The position numbers and the translations under genes were made by a program. From contig NZ_JABRXF010000002.1 in NCBI RefSeq assembly GCF_013266695.1, forward strand, positions 248,001-312,000: a stretch of 64,000 bases of DNA, given 5' to 3'. The stretch is from Hongsoonwoonella zoysiae (lineage in GTDB: Bacteria > Pseudomonadota > Alphaproteobacteria > Rhizobiales > Stappiaceae). Shown here piece by piece: positions 17,615 through 25,332 of this stretch. The stretch's first letter is position 1. Every line of letters begins with the position of its first letter. Under the pieces are notes generated by a model. That model was not told the origin of the DNA. It saw only the letters and a list, made by a program, of their open reading frames with translations, and did no database searches.

Positions 17615-18127
17615 CTATGAGCGCTTGGGATGGGAGACGCTGTCCCTCAACATCGCGATGTTGTTGGCGATGGTCGAATTGGCCGGATCCTTCTCGTAAG
17701 CCTTGAGGAAATACCGGCGCGCCTTCACGAGATCGCCGCGCAGGAGATAGGAATAACCGCGATTGTTGAGATAAATCGCCGTGTCGCCGATGTATTTGCC
17801 GGCTTCCTTGTAGGCCCGGTCGGCAAGGTCGAAACGGCGGATACGGTCATAAGAGGCGGCAAGGCCGAGCCAAGCTTCCGCGTCGTTGGGAACGACTTCC
17901 ACCGCGCGCTGGAAATAGTGCTGGGCGTTACCGTAATTGCGTTCCTCGAACTCGACCTTGGCAACCGTGAGGACCTGATCGTCGGGATAATATTTCGGAG
18001 GAGGCGCGGGCAGGATACCGCTTGTCGAATCGCCGAACGAGGACAAGGCGAAATCGCCTTCTCCCGCGCAGGCGCCGAGCAGTAACGCGAGTGCCGCTGC
18101 ACCTTGTTTCCAATGGCGTGAAAGCAT
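17615..18127 (-). CDS. tadD: TadD-like tetratricopeptide lipoprotein
   Basis: A lipoprotein signal (ALALLLGAC) puts the lipidated Cys at residue 20 when the ATG at 18127 is used; AGGGGGAC lies seven bases before it. Then come TPR repeats with NYGNAQHYFQRAVEVVPNDAEAWLGLAASY and the degenerate repeat ending in YFLKAYEKDPAN. TadD proteins support assembly or stability of the outer membrane secretin of Flp pili. Spacing to cpaA is 10 bases, so they are in one operon. Confidence 0.88.
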   Translation of the reverse strand: MLSRHWKQGAAALALLLGACAGEGDFALSSFGDSTSGILPAPPPKYYPDDQVLTVAKVEFEERNYGNAQHYFQRAVEVVPNDAEAWLGLAASYDRIRRFDLADRAYKEAGKYIGDTAIYLNNRGYSYLLRGDLVKARRYFLKAYEKDPANSTIANNIAMLRDSVSHPKRS

Positions 18128-18167
18128 TCGAAAGGTCCCCCTACTCATACCCAACAGGCTGCCCCGG

Positions 18168-19139
18168 TTAAAATATTATCCCGCTTAAGCGGATGAACAC
18201 CGGCGCGAGTATCATTACGAGAATGACTGGAAATATGCAGAATCCAAGAGGGAACACCATCTTGACCGGCAGCGCATTGGCCTTTTCCTCTGCGGCTGTG
18301 ATCCGTTTGTCACGCATTTCGGCGGAATAGACACGCAGCGCGTTGGTCAGGCTGGTGCCGAGTTCCTCCGACTGGGCGAAGAGCACGGCGAGCGCGCGCG
18401 CTTCTTCGATGTTGATGCGCCGCGCGAGATTGTGCAGCGCCTCGCGCATGGGCCGTCCGGCGCGCATCTCGAGCGTCATGATCTTCAGATGCAGGCCGAG
18501 CGAGCTGCTCGTGGAAGCCATTTCCTCGGCCACTTCCTCGATGGCGGCCTCAAGGCTGAGGCCCGCGTCGGCGCAGACAACCATCAGGTCCATGAAATCC
18601 GGAAAGGCGCGGCGATAGCTTTGCTCCTGTTTGCGGCCCATCCGGTCGAGGATGAAATTGGGCAGCATCAGAAATAGCAGCGAGTAGACGAAGCAAAGCA
18701 CGAACAGAAGTTCTATCGGAAAGCCGGGCGCGAATATTCTGCCGATGATGAACGCGACCGCAAACGAGCCGAGCCACAACGCCACGCGAATGACGTAAAA
18801 ACCGTAGATCGCGTTGCGGCCATAATAACCGGCGCGGTGAAGGCGGGCGCGAATGGAGTTCTTGTCTTCCTCGTTCTCCACGGACTCGAAATAGGCCTGT
18901 AGCGGCAAAAGCGCTTTCGTTCGCTCGCCTTCCTGTTCGGCGAGAAGGGAGCGCGAGGTCAGGCTTTTCTTCAAAAGCTCCTGACGCACGCGCCGACGCG
19001 TTTCGAGCCGCGGCAGGATAAGGAACGCGAGAAACAGAAAAAGGGTGATCGCGGCAAGAAACGCCAGGACAAGCACCAGCCACTCGCTCTCGAGGCCGGC
19101 GAGGAAGGAGGTCAGGCGTGCAATTAACCTGTCGATCAT
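18168..19139 (-). CDS. tadC: Tad pilus inner membrane platform protein TadC
   Basis: Type II secretion F-domain protein that with TadB forms the inner membrane platform driven by CpaF. It has an N-terminal membrane segment (LVLAFLAAITLFLFLAFLIL), a pair of central segments near residue 110, the conserved cytoplasmic F-domain (FPDFMDLMVVCADAGLSLEAAIEEVA) and a C-terminal segment (FPLGFCIFPVILVMILAPVFI). The 323-residue length is normal. The gap to tadB is 11 bases. Confidence 0.93.
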   Translation of the reverse strand: MIDRLIARLTSFLAGLESEWLVLVLAFLAAITLFLFLAFLILPRLETRRRVRQELLKKSLTSRSLLAEQEGERTKALLPLQAYFESVENEEDKNSIRARLHRAGYYGRNAIYGFYVIRVALWLGSFAVAFIIGRIFAPGFPIELLFVLCFVYSLLFLMLPNFILDRMGRKQEQSYRRAFPDFMDLMVVCADAGLSLEAAIEEVAEEMASTSSSLGLHLKIMTLEMRAGRPMREALHNLARRINIEEARALAVLFAQSEELGTSLTNALRVYSAEMRDKRITAAEEKANALPVKMVFPLGFCIFPVILVMILAPVFIRLSGIIF

Positions 19140-19150
19140 GACCTTGTCCG

Positions 19151-20119
19151 TCAGAAGTCGAAATTCACCATGCGGTACATGATGACGTCACCGACCGCCA
19201 TCAGCATGAGCATGCCCACGATCAGGGGCGTGACCATCCAGTGATCCCAGACGTCGCCATAGAAAGAGGGAGAGAGGATGTTGACGACCAGAAAGAGGCC
19301 GAAGGGGAAAATCGACAGCGCGATCGCCGAAAGCCGCCCTTCGGCAGAAATGGCCTTCACCCTGCGCCGCAGCTTGAAACGGTCCCTGATGACCTTTGAC
19401 AAATTGCCCAGGATCTCTGCCAGGTTGCCGCCCGTGCGCGACTGGATCGACATGGAGACGACGATCAGGCGCAGATCGTCCAGCCCGACCCGCTCCAGCA
19501 TGTTGCGCATGGCCGTGGCAAGGTCCATGCCGTAGGTCATTTCATCCGCCGCAATACCGAATTCCGTGCCGACGGGATCGGGAAGCTCACGCCCAGCAAG
19601 GGCGAGGGAGACCGGCGTCGGGTGACCGGCGCGCAGGCTGCGCACGATAATATCGACGGCGTCGGGGAGCTGTTCGGCGAAGCGGCTTTTGCGCCTGGCG
19701 CGCAGGCGCATGAGGATAAGGGCTGGAAAGACCGTCATCAGCACGGAGGCGGTGATGAGACCGAGCGCAAGCGAGAAGGTGACGAGATAGACGATCACGC
19801 CAGCCGTCATCCCGAGCACGATGAAAATTCCCATGAAGCTGGTGAATTCGCCCTGCATGCCGGACTGAAGGAACAGACGGTTGAGCGCGATCCAGGGCAG
19901 GCGATAGTCGCCCTCAGCGGTCAGGCCCCGCTCCTGGCGAAGGCGCTGCAGCGTGTTTTCGACCGTTTCGCCCTTCTCATGGTACTTAAGCCGACGGTTG
20001 ACGGTGCCGTACAAGGAGCGGCGGCGGCTCAGCGCCACATATACCGCTTCCGCCAAGAGGATCACCGCCGCGGCGATCAGGAAGTAGATCAGATATGTGA
20101 GGGTCGTCTGGTTGAACAT
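19151..20119 (-). CDS. tadB: Tad pilus inner membrane platform protein TadB
   Basis: Second T2SSF platform protein. The ATG at 20119 (MFNQTTLTYLIYFLIAAA) is the real start; the frame stays open upstream into cpaF, but that part is an antisense-like frame with no membrane character. Features are an N-terminal membrane span, two spans near residue 110-150, the F-domain (LPDAVDIIVRSLRAGHPTPVSLALAGRELPDP), the SRTGGNLAEILGNLSKVIRDRF block and a C-terminal double span. Four bases separate it from cpaF. Confidence 0.93.
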   Translation of the reverse strand: MFNQTTLTYLIYFLIAAAVILLAEAVYVALSRRRSLYGTVNRRLKYHEKGETVENTLQRLRQERGLTAEGDYRLPWIALNRLFLQSGMQGEFTSFMGIFIVLGMTAGVIVYLVTFSLALGLITASVLMTVFPALILMRLRARRKSRFAEQLPDAVDIIVRSLRAGHPTPVSLALAGRELPDPVGTEFGIAADEMTYGMDLATAMRNMLERVGLDDLRLIVVSMSIQSRTGGNLAEILGNLSKVIRDRFKLRRRVKAISAEGRLSAIALSIFPFGLFLVVNILSPSFYGDVWDHWMVTPLIVGMLMLMAVGDVIMYRMVNFDF

Positions 20120-20123
20120 GGCG

Positions 20124-21524
20124 CTACAATGGTTTCGAGGGGTCGAGAACCTCCCTGGAGATGCGGAAGCCGAGGGCGGCGACCTCATCAAGGAAACGCG
20201 GGCGAACGCCGGTCGCGCGGAATTCGCCGATGATCTTGCCGTCGGCGTCGACCTCTTTCTTGATGAAGCGGAAGATCTCCTGCATCTGAACGACATCGCC
20301 TTCCATGCCGGTGATTTCGCCGATGCTGATGACGCGCCGCCCGCCGTCGGAAAGACGCTGGGTCTGAACGACGAGATGAATGGCTGAGGCGATCTGGCCG
20401 CGAATGGAGCTTTGGTCCATCGGCATGCCGGCCATGCCGACCATCTGCTCCAGACGCGAAAGCGCATCGCGCGGCGAGTTGGCGTGGATCGTCGTCATGG
20501 ACCCTTCGTGACCCGTGTTCATGGCCTGAAGCATGTCGAACGCCTCTTCGCCGCGCACCTCGCCGACGATGATGCGGTCCGGGCGCATGCGAAGCGCGTT
20601 CTTGACAAGCTCGCGCTGGCGGATTTCGCCCCGGCCTTCCACATTGGGCGGGCGGGTTTCAAGTCGGCCGACATGGGGCTGCTGCAACTGCAGTTCGGCC
20701 GCATCCTCGATGGTGATGAGCCGCTCCTTCGGGGAAATGTAATTCGACAGCGCGTTCAGGAGCGTCGTCTTGCCCGAACCCGTGCCGCCGGAAATGAGCA
20801 TGGAGACGCGGCCGCCCACGGCAGCCGTCAGAAGCTCGATCATCGCCGGACGTATGCTGCCGAAATCGACAAGCTTTTCGAGCGAGTATGGCCGGCGGGA
20901 GAACTTGCGGATCGACACCAGCGGCCCGTCGACGGAAATGGGCCGGATGGCGGCGTTGACGCGCGAACCGTCCTGCAGGCGGGCATCGACCATGGGCGAG
21001 CTTTCATCCACGCGCCGGCCGATCGCCGCCACGATCTTGTTGATGACGCGCAGGAGATGCGCCTCGTCCTTGAAGCGGATCGGCGTGAGTTCGAGCTGGC
21101 CGAAACGCTCCACATAGACCGAGCGGTGCGTGTTGATGAGAATGTCGCTGACCGTGTCATCCTTCAAGAGCGGCTCGATGGGGCCGAGGCCCAGCATTTC
21201 ATCCGCGACATCGGAGACGAGATCTTCCAGCTCGCGCGCGTTGATCGCGAAAGCACGCTCGCGCACATAATCACGGGCGAGGGGCAGAATTTCCCGGGCA
21301 AGAGCTTCGCGGTCCGCCTTGTCCAGGGCGCCGAGGTTGATCTTGTCGATCAGATGGCGGTGAAGTTCGACCTTGGTGACGAGGAAACGGTCGCTTTCGC
21401 GAAGTTCCGCCTTGGCCGGCGCGTCGACGACGGGGGCGGCGGGAACAGCGGGTTGCCCGGCGGGAGCAAGCTTCGGTTCCTGCCTCGGGCTGTTTTCCTT
21501 TGCGCGACTGAAGCGACCCAACAT
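20124..21524 (-). CDS. cpaF: Tad pilus assembly/secretion ATPase CpaF (TadA)
   Basis: Hexameric GspE/VirB11-like ATPase that powers pilus assembly. Numbered from the ATG at 21524: Walker A GGTGSGKT at 246-253, Asp box TIEDAAEL near 271, Walker [10 protein letters not shown] near 318 and the His box [15 protein letters not shown] near 336. The N-terminal 50 residues are low-complexity, then a conserved N-domain follows. It heads the leftward arm; its promoter must lie in the 481-base region shared with flp. Confidence 0.95.
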   Translation of the reverse strand: MLGRFSRAKENSPRQEPKLAPAGQPAVPAAPVVDAPAKAELRESDRFLVTKVELHRHLIDKINLGALDKADREALAREILPLARDYVRERAFAINARELEDLVSDVADEMLGLGPIEPLLKDDTVSDILINTHRSVYVERFGQLELTPIRFKDEAHLLRVINKIVAAIGRRVDESSPMVDARLQDGSRVNAAIRPISVDGPLVSIRKFSRRPYSLEKLVDFGSIRPAMIELLTAAVGGRVSMLISGGTGSGKTTLLNALSNYISPKERLITIEDAAELQLQQPHVGRLETRPPNVEGRGEIRQRELVKNALRMRPDRIIVGEVRGEEAFDMLQAMNTGHEGSMTTIHANSPRDALSRLEQMVGMAGMPMDQSSIRGQIASAIHLVVQTQRLSDGGRRVISIGEITGMEGDVVQMQEIFRFIKKEVDADGKIIGEFRATGVRPRFLDEVAALGFRISREVLDPSKPL

Positions 21525-21863
21525 CTCTTTCTACTCCGGCAGCCAAGCTGTGGTTGCGAACGATTCCGCAAGGTACGGCAAAGTTTTTAAGATAAAATGA
21601 GTCCAGAAATTTCGCGTTTTACTTGTATGACTATTGTGAGGCGAATCGAGGCCGCGTAAAGGGCTTGGTTGCACTTTTTCTCACCCGACATTTACGGTGG
21701 AGCAGGGGAGCCTGCTGGTTCCGAAGTGAAAATAATCGCGCAACATCAATGTGTTGCCCATATGCCCCCGCAAAAATGACGGTACCTTTCGGGAAGCGTT
21801 AATGATTCCGTATGGTTAACGTCAGTTTCTCAAAAAACATACTAAATGGAAGGTTCGATGACT

Positions 21864-21874
21864 ATAGCCGCTAT
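21864..21874. promoter_or_regulatory. Palindrome ATAGCCGCTAT upstream of flp
   Basis: A perfect inverted repeat (ATAGC-C-GCTAT). The reverse complement of the same 12-base core ATAGCCGCTATG recurs at 23423-23434 before cpaC. Shared use at two pilus promoters suggests a common regulator. Confidence 0.5.
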
Positions 21875-21882
21875 GCAACAGT

Positions 21883-21898
21883 TTAACCATATTTTAAT
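21883..21898. promoter_or_regulatory. CtrA-type box 1 upstream of flp
   Basis: TTAACCATATTTTAAT matches TTAA-N7-TTAAC except for the last base. It is about 110 bases before the flp start. CtrA activates pilin genes in Caulobacter, so the context fits. Confidence 0.45.
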
Positions 21899-21927
21899 CA
21901 ATTCGAACTTTGCCTTTGACTCATCGT

Positions 21928-21943
21928 TTAAGAAAAATTTAAT
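21928..21943. promoter_or_regulatory. CtrA-type box 2 upstream of flp
   Basis: TTAAGAAAAATTTAAT again fits TTAA-N7-TTAA(C) with only the last base off. It lies 62-78 bases before flp and 45 bases from box 1, near four helical turns. The region is AT-rich, so chance matches must be considered. Confidence 0.42.
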
Positions 21944-22005
21944 ATTTGTTTCAGGGCAACCATTCCGGGAATTGCGTAAGGTTGTCTCGTTACGTGGAGG
22001 TAAGT

Positions 22006-22179
22006 ATGCGTAAGATTTTGAATATCGCTGACCGGTTCCGCGAGGAAGAAGACGGTGCGGCCCTTATCGAATACACGGTGCTTCTCGGCATCCTGCTTGT
22101 CGCGGTGATCGTGACCATCGGCCTTGTCGGTACGTGGATCAGCGGCCAGTGGACGGCGCTCAACGCTGCGCTGCCGTAA
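22006..22179 (+). CDS. flp: Flp/Fap-type major pilin
   Basis: A 57-residue type IVb prepilin. The leader ends in REEEDG and processing after that Gly would give a mature AALIEYTVLLGILLVAVIV, with the Glu at mature position 5 and the Tyr next to it typical of Flp pilins. GGAGG lies five or six bases before the ATG at 22006; a longer frame to 21946 is not needed. It is the first gene of the rightward arm and is followed by a strong hairpin, which would raise its transcript level relative to cpaB. Confidence 0.95.
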   Translation: MRKILNIADRFREEEDGAALIEYTVLLGILLVAVIVTIGLVGTWISGQWTALNAALP

Positions 22180-22241
22180 GTCGTCAAGACGTGCTGCGAA
22201 ACGCGGGTGAGACAACGAAAAGACCTAGCGTTTCGAACAAA

Positions 22242-22267
22242 AACGACCGCGCCGCGGCGCGGTCGTT
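22242..22267 (+). terminator. Strong hairpin between flp and cpaB
   Basis: AACGACCGCGCC and GGCGCGGTCGTT form a perfect 12-bp GC-rich stem with a GC centre, followed by CCCTTCTTTG. Likely a partial terminator or a 3'-end stabiliser for flp mRNA. Confidence 0.7.
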
Positions 22268-22371
22268 CCCTTCTTTGATTGCGACAGGGGGCAGCCGCGC
22301 CGTGACTACGGCGCGCTGAGAAAAACCACCGTCGAAATTTGCGCCACTGCGCACGCCGAGGGAGGCATGTA

Positions 22372-23232
22372 ATGCGTGGAAACTCTCTCCTGATGCTCGG
22401 GCTCGCGGTCGTCTTCGGCCTCGGCGCCGTCATCGTTACCAAATACTGGCTCGATACGCAGCGCTCCCAGGTAGTGCCGCGCGCGGAAGCTACACTGTCC
22501 CCGACCGACACGGTTCTCGTCGCGGCGACGCCAATGCGCTTCGGCGACAAAATCCAGCCGGAAAACCTGAAGCGTATTCCCTGGCCCTCGGGCGTGACGC
22601 CGTCTGGCGCGTTTACCGACGAAGACGCGCTTTTGGCAGACGGAGAGCGCTATGTCATCACCGCCATCGAGGCGAACGAACCGATCCTTGAATGGAAGAT
22701 CACGGGTGCCGGCCAGCGCGCGACCCTTTCGGCCATCGTCGAGGAGGGCAAGAAGGCCGTGACCATCCGCGTCAACGACGTGCTGGGGGTTGCCGGCTTC
22801 GTACTGCCCGGAGACCGTGTGGACATTCTGCTGACCCGCGAGGACAAGCGCGCGGATGATGACGCCCGAAAGGCCTTTACAGACGTTCTCCTGCAGAACG
22901 TGAAGGTTCTCGCCACCGACCAGCAGGCGGACGACCGCCGCGACGACCCGCTTGTCGCCAAGGCGGTGACGCTGGAGGTGGACACCGAACAGGCGCAGAA
23001 GCTGACCCTTGCCGCCAACATCGGCCAATTGTCGCTGGCGCTTCGCAATGTCGTATCCGCCCAGGGAGAGGTGACCCGGCGGGTCACAGTCGGCGACCTG
23101 AGCCTTGGCAACGAGGTCGACCCCGATTCGACCGAACTTGAGGCGGACACAAGCCCGAGGCCTGTATTTGCGACTGTGGGCGTAACGCGGAGTTTGAAGC
23201 GCTCCGAGTATCATGTTCGCAAGGAAAAATAG
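22372..23232 (+). CDS. cpaB: Flp pilus assembly protein CpaB (RcpC)
   Basis: An N-terminal membrane anchor (LLMLGLAVVFGLGAVIVTKYW) is followed by a SAF domain with VLVAATPMRFGDKIQPENLKRIPWP and then the RcpC/CpaB domain (VTIRVNDVLGVAGFVLPGDRVDILLT). CpaB is a periplasmic partner of the CpaC secretin. GGGAGG seven bases before the ATG at 22372 fixes the start; 286 residues. The C-terminal tail of about 35 residues is variable. Confidence 0.92.
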   Translation: MRGNSLLMLGLAVVFGLGAVIVTKYWLDTQRSQVVPRAEATLSPTDTVLVAATPMRFGDKIQPENLKRIPWPSGVTPSGAFTDEDALLADGERYVITAIEANEPILEWKITGAGQRATLSAIVEEGKKAVTIRVNDVLGVAGFVLPGDRVDILLTREDKRADDDARKAFTDVLLQNVKVLATDQQADDRRDDPLVAKAVTLEVDTEQAQKLTLAANIGQLSLALRNVVSAQGEVTRRVTVGDLSLGNEVDPDSTELEADTSPRPVFATVGVTRSLKRSEYHVRKEK

Positions 23233-23268
23233 GTAATTTCATCAAGGCGTGCGGCTATTCAAGCCGCC

Positions 23269-23304
23269 GCCGATGTTGCGATAGCGCAACATCGGCTTTC
23301 GATT
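23269..23304 (+). terminator. Hairpin between cpaB and cpaC
   Basis: GCCGATGTTGCG and CGCAACATCGGC pair perfectly over 12 bp around an ATAG loop, followed by TTTCGATT. It implies that cpaC has its own promoter. Confidence 0.65.
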
Positions 23305-23379
23305 ACAGCCAGACATCGAATTTTGACTCGGCGTGACGCTCTGTATCATGCATGTATACCGCTACGCGATTAATACAAA

Positions 23380-23395
23380 ATTAACGATAAAATTT
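23380..23395. promoter_or_regulatory. Perfect CtrA box upstream of cpaC
   Basis: TTAATACAAAATTAAC is an exact TTAA-N7-TTAAC match, 110-125 bases before the likely GTG start of cpaC and just after the cpaB hairpin. It is in an AT-rich stretch of intergenic DNA. Confidence 0.6.
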
Positions 23396-23422
23396 AAACG
23401 CGAGTTAAATTCAGTCGGTAAC

Positions 23423-23435
23423 CATAGCGGCTATG
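23423..23435. promoter_or_regulatory. Palindrome CATAGCGGCTATG upstream of cpaC
   Basis: A perfect 13-base inverted repeat centred on one G. It shares a 12-base core with the site upstream of flp in inverted orientation, and its last three bases form the first ATG of the long cpaC frame, so that ATG is unlikely to be the true start. Confidence 0.5.
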
Positions 23436-23504
23436 TCGTTACGGAAACCTGGATTGCGGGCCGGAATCGCCCGCTCGCGCCGAAGCGTTGCGAAGGGGCT
23501 TGAA

Positions 23505-24998
23505 GTGAGTGTGTGGCGTCGATTCAAAGTAACTGGAAGGTTGCCGGCGGCCCTTGCGATGGCCGCCATGCTGATCGGCCTTCCGCTTGGCCAGGCGTTC
23601 GCCCAGGGGCTGGTCACTTCCGTACAGAATGTCAGCAGCAAGGTGCGCATTCCCGCGGGCCAGTCCGTCACGATCGAGACCGATCAGGAAGTTGGCGAGC
23701 TTTTGGTGGGTGACGACGAGGTGGCCGACGTGCTGCCGATCACCAATCGCTCGCTCTATATCCTCGGCAAGAAGATCGGCCGCACGAACGTTTCCGTATT
23801 CGATCCGGAGCGCCGGCTGGTCGGTGTCATCGACATCGAGGTGGGCGTCGATATCTCCGACCTCAGCAGCGCGATCCGCCAGACGGCGCCGCGCGCGAAG
23901 GTGACTGTGCAGACCGTGAACGGGCGCCTGCGCCTGGGCGGCACCGTGGCCGACGGGCTGGAGCTGCAAAAGGTCCTGGAACTCGCGAGCCAGTACACCG
24001 ACGAGCCGGTGATCAACGCGATCAGCGTGACCAACGCCCAGCAAGTGCTTCTGGAAGTGCGCTTCATCGAGGCGCGGCGCGACGCGGGCCGCGAACTCGG
24101 CACAAGCTGGTTCATCCGCAACCGCTCCGACGGGCTGGGCCTGCGCACCGGCAACTTCGGCGGACCGGCGCTCGGCGGCATCGACAATGGCGGCTCGGTC
24201 ACCTCGCTCAGCGTCATCGGCAGCCTTTTGCAAAGCGGCAACGCGCCCTTCGGCACGCTCGTCTCGCGCGTGCTCGACGAGGGCGTCATCGCAGACGTTC
24301 TCGTTCAGGCGCTTGAGGAAAAGGGCCTTGCCCGCAGCCTGGCGGAGCCGAACCTGACAGCCCTTTCAGGCGAGACGGCAAGCTTCCTGGCAGGCGGCGA
24401 GGTGCCCATCCCCGTTGCGCAGAACGACAACACGATCACCATCGAGTACAAGAAATTCGGCGTTCTGCTGAATTTCACGCCGATCGTGCTTGACGGCGGG
24501 CGCATCAACCTGAGGCTCGCCCCGGAAGTCAGCCAGGCCGACTTCACGAACACGATCCAGTCCGACACGCTGGGCATCGAGATCCCGACCTTCGTTACCC
24601 GCAACGCGGAAACGACGGTGGAACTGAACGACGGCCAGAGCTTCGCCATCGCCGGGCTTCTGCAATCCGTCAACGCCCGCAACCAGGACCAGATCCCCTG
24701 GCTCGGCCAGCTTCCCGTTCTCGGCGCGCTGTTCCGCTCCTCCTCGTTCCAGAAGTCGGAGACGGACCTCGTCATCATCATCACGCCGCATCTGGTGCGC
24801 CCGGCCAAGCCCGGCGAGCCGCTGAAATCGCCCCTCGATTCCACCAAACCGTCGAACGATCCGGAGTTCTTCCTGCTCGGCGCGCTGGAAGTGGACGACA
24901 AGACGCTGCGCGGGTTTTCCGAAGGAGCCGGCGTGACCGGGCCGTTTGGCCACATCATCGAACTGCCGGCTGGGGAATACAATGGCTACAAGAAGTAG
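23505..24998 (+). CDS. cpaC: Flp pilus outer membrane secretin CpaC (RcpA)
   Basis: The secretin forms the outer membrane pore. The GTG at 23505 has AGGGG six bases before it and begins a good signal peptide ending GLPLGQAFAQ; the ATG at 23433 adds 24 basic residues and overlaps a palindrome. After the signal come the pilus-specific N-domain (IPAGQSVTIETDQEVGELLVGDDEVADVLP), a BON-like part and the secretin domain (VLLEVRFIEARRDAGRELG, GEVPIPV, IPWLGQLPVLGALFRSSSFQKSETDLVIIITPHLV). About 497 residues, complete. Confidence 0.94.
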   Translation: MSVWRRFKVTGRLPAALAMAAMLIGLPLGQAFAQGLVTSVQNVSSKVRIPAGQSVTIETDQEVGELLVGDDEVADVLPITNRSLYILGKKIGRTNVSVFDPERRLVGVIDIEVGVDISDLSSAIRQTAPRAKVTVQTVNGRLRLGGTVADGLELQKVLELASQYTDEPVINAISVTNAQQVLLEVRFIEARRDAGRELGTSWFIRNRSDGLGLRTGNFGGPALGGIDNGGSVTSLSVIGSLLQSGNAPFGTLVSRVLDEGVIADVLVQALEEKGLARSLAEPNLTALSGETASFLAGGEVPIPVAQNDNTITIEYKKFGVLLNFTPIVLDGGRINLRLAPEVSQADFTNTIQSDTLGIEIPTFVTRNAETTVELNDGQSFAIAGLLQSVNARNQDQIPWLGQLPVLGALFRSSSFQKSETDLVIIITPHLVRPAKPGEPLKSPLDSTKPSNDPEFFLLGALEVDDKTLRGFSEGAGVTGPFGHIIELPAGEYNGYKK

Positions 24999-25305
24999 TG
25001 GATGCATGCGCGCCGGCCGGTTGATCGCCGTTGTTGCGGGGTTAGCTGCGCTTGGCGGATGTGCGGACCTTCTGGACCACCGCGACACCATTACCCAGCA
25101 CGGCGGCGATGCGCAGCGCTTCAACATCGCGGTGCAGACCATCGACCCGTGGCCGCCGGCCTCCCGGCGCAACGTGACCGGGGGAAGCGGCAAGCGCATT
25201 GAGAAGGTGACGGACCGCTATACCAATCCGCCCGACCCGTCCGCAGGCGGCGGTCAGCCGGTGGTGAACGTCAACGTTCAGGGGCAGGGGACCGGATCGA
25301 ATTAG
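24982..25305 (+). CDS. Small Tad-locus lipoprotein
   Basis: A 107-residue protein from the ATG at 24982, which overlaps the end of cpaC by 17 bases. The lipobox is LAALGGC and the next part, LLDHRDTITQHGGDAQRFNIAVQTIDPWPPASRRN, is a pattern seen in small lipoproteins of alphaproteobacterial pilus loci. The C-terminus is Gly/Pro-rich. It occupies the place where cpaD stands in relatives but is only half its length, so I do not call it cpaD. Confidence 0.75.
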   Translation: MATRSSGCMRAGRLIAVVAGLAALGGCADLLDHRDTITQHGGDAQRFNIAVQTIDPWPPASRRNVTGGSGKRIEKVTDRYTNPPDPSAGGGQPVVNVNVQGQGTGSN

Positions 25306-25332
25306 GCCGCCGCCCCGCGTGGAGCCTTGAAT

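Larger units (their letters stand above)
21525..22005. other. Divergent promoter region between cpaF and flp
   Basis: A 481-base AT-rich region with no gene. It contains two TTAA-N7-TTAA boxes and an ATAGC-C-GCTAT palindrome on the flp side, described separately, and a small hairpin GCAACA-N6-TGTTGC near 21741. It is the natural place for the leftward and rightward pilus promoters. Confidence 0.7.

Noticed and set aside
20120-20467. N-terminal extension of tadB
   Set aside because: The extra 115 codons lie in cpaF in a different frame and lack hydrophobic character; the ATG at 20119 begins the expected membrane segment.
20412-21590. Long plus-strand open frame (392 codons) across cpaF
   Set aside because: It is antisense to cpaF, whose motifs are complete; such long shadow frames are common in GC-rich DNA and this one shows no domain.
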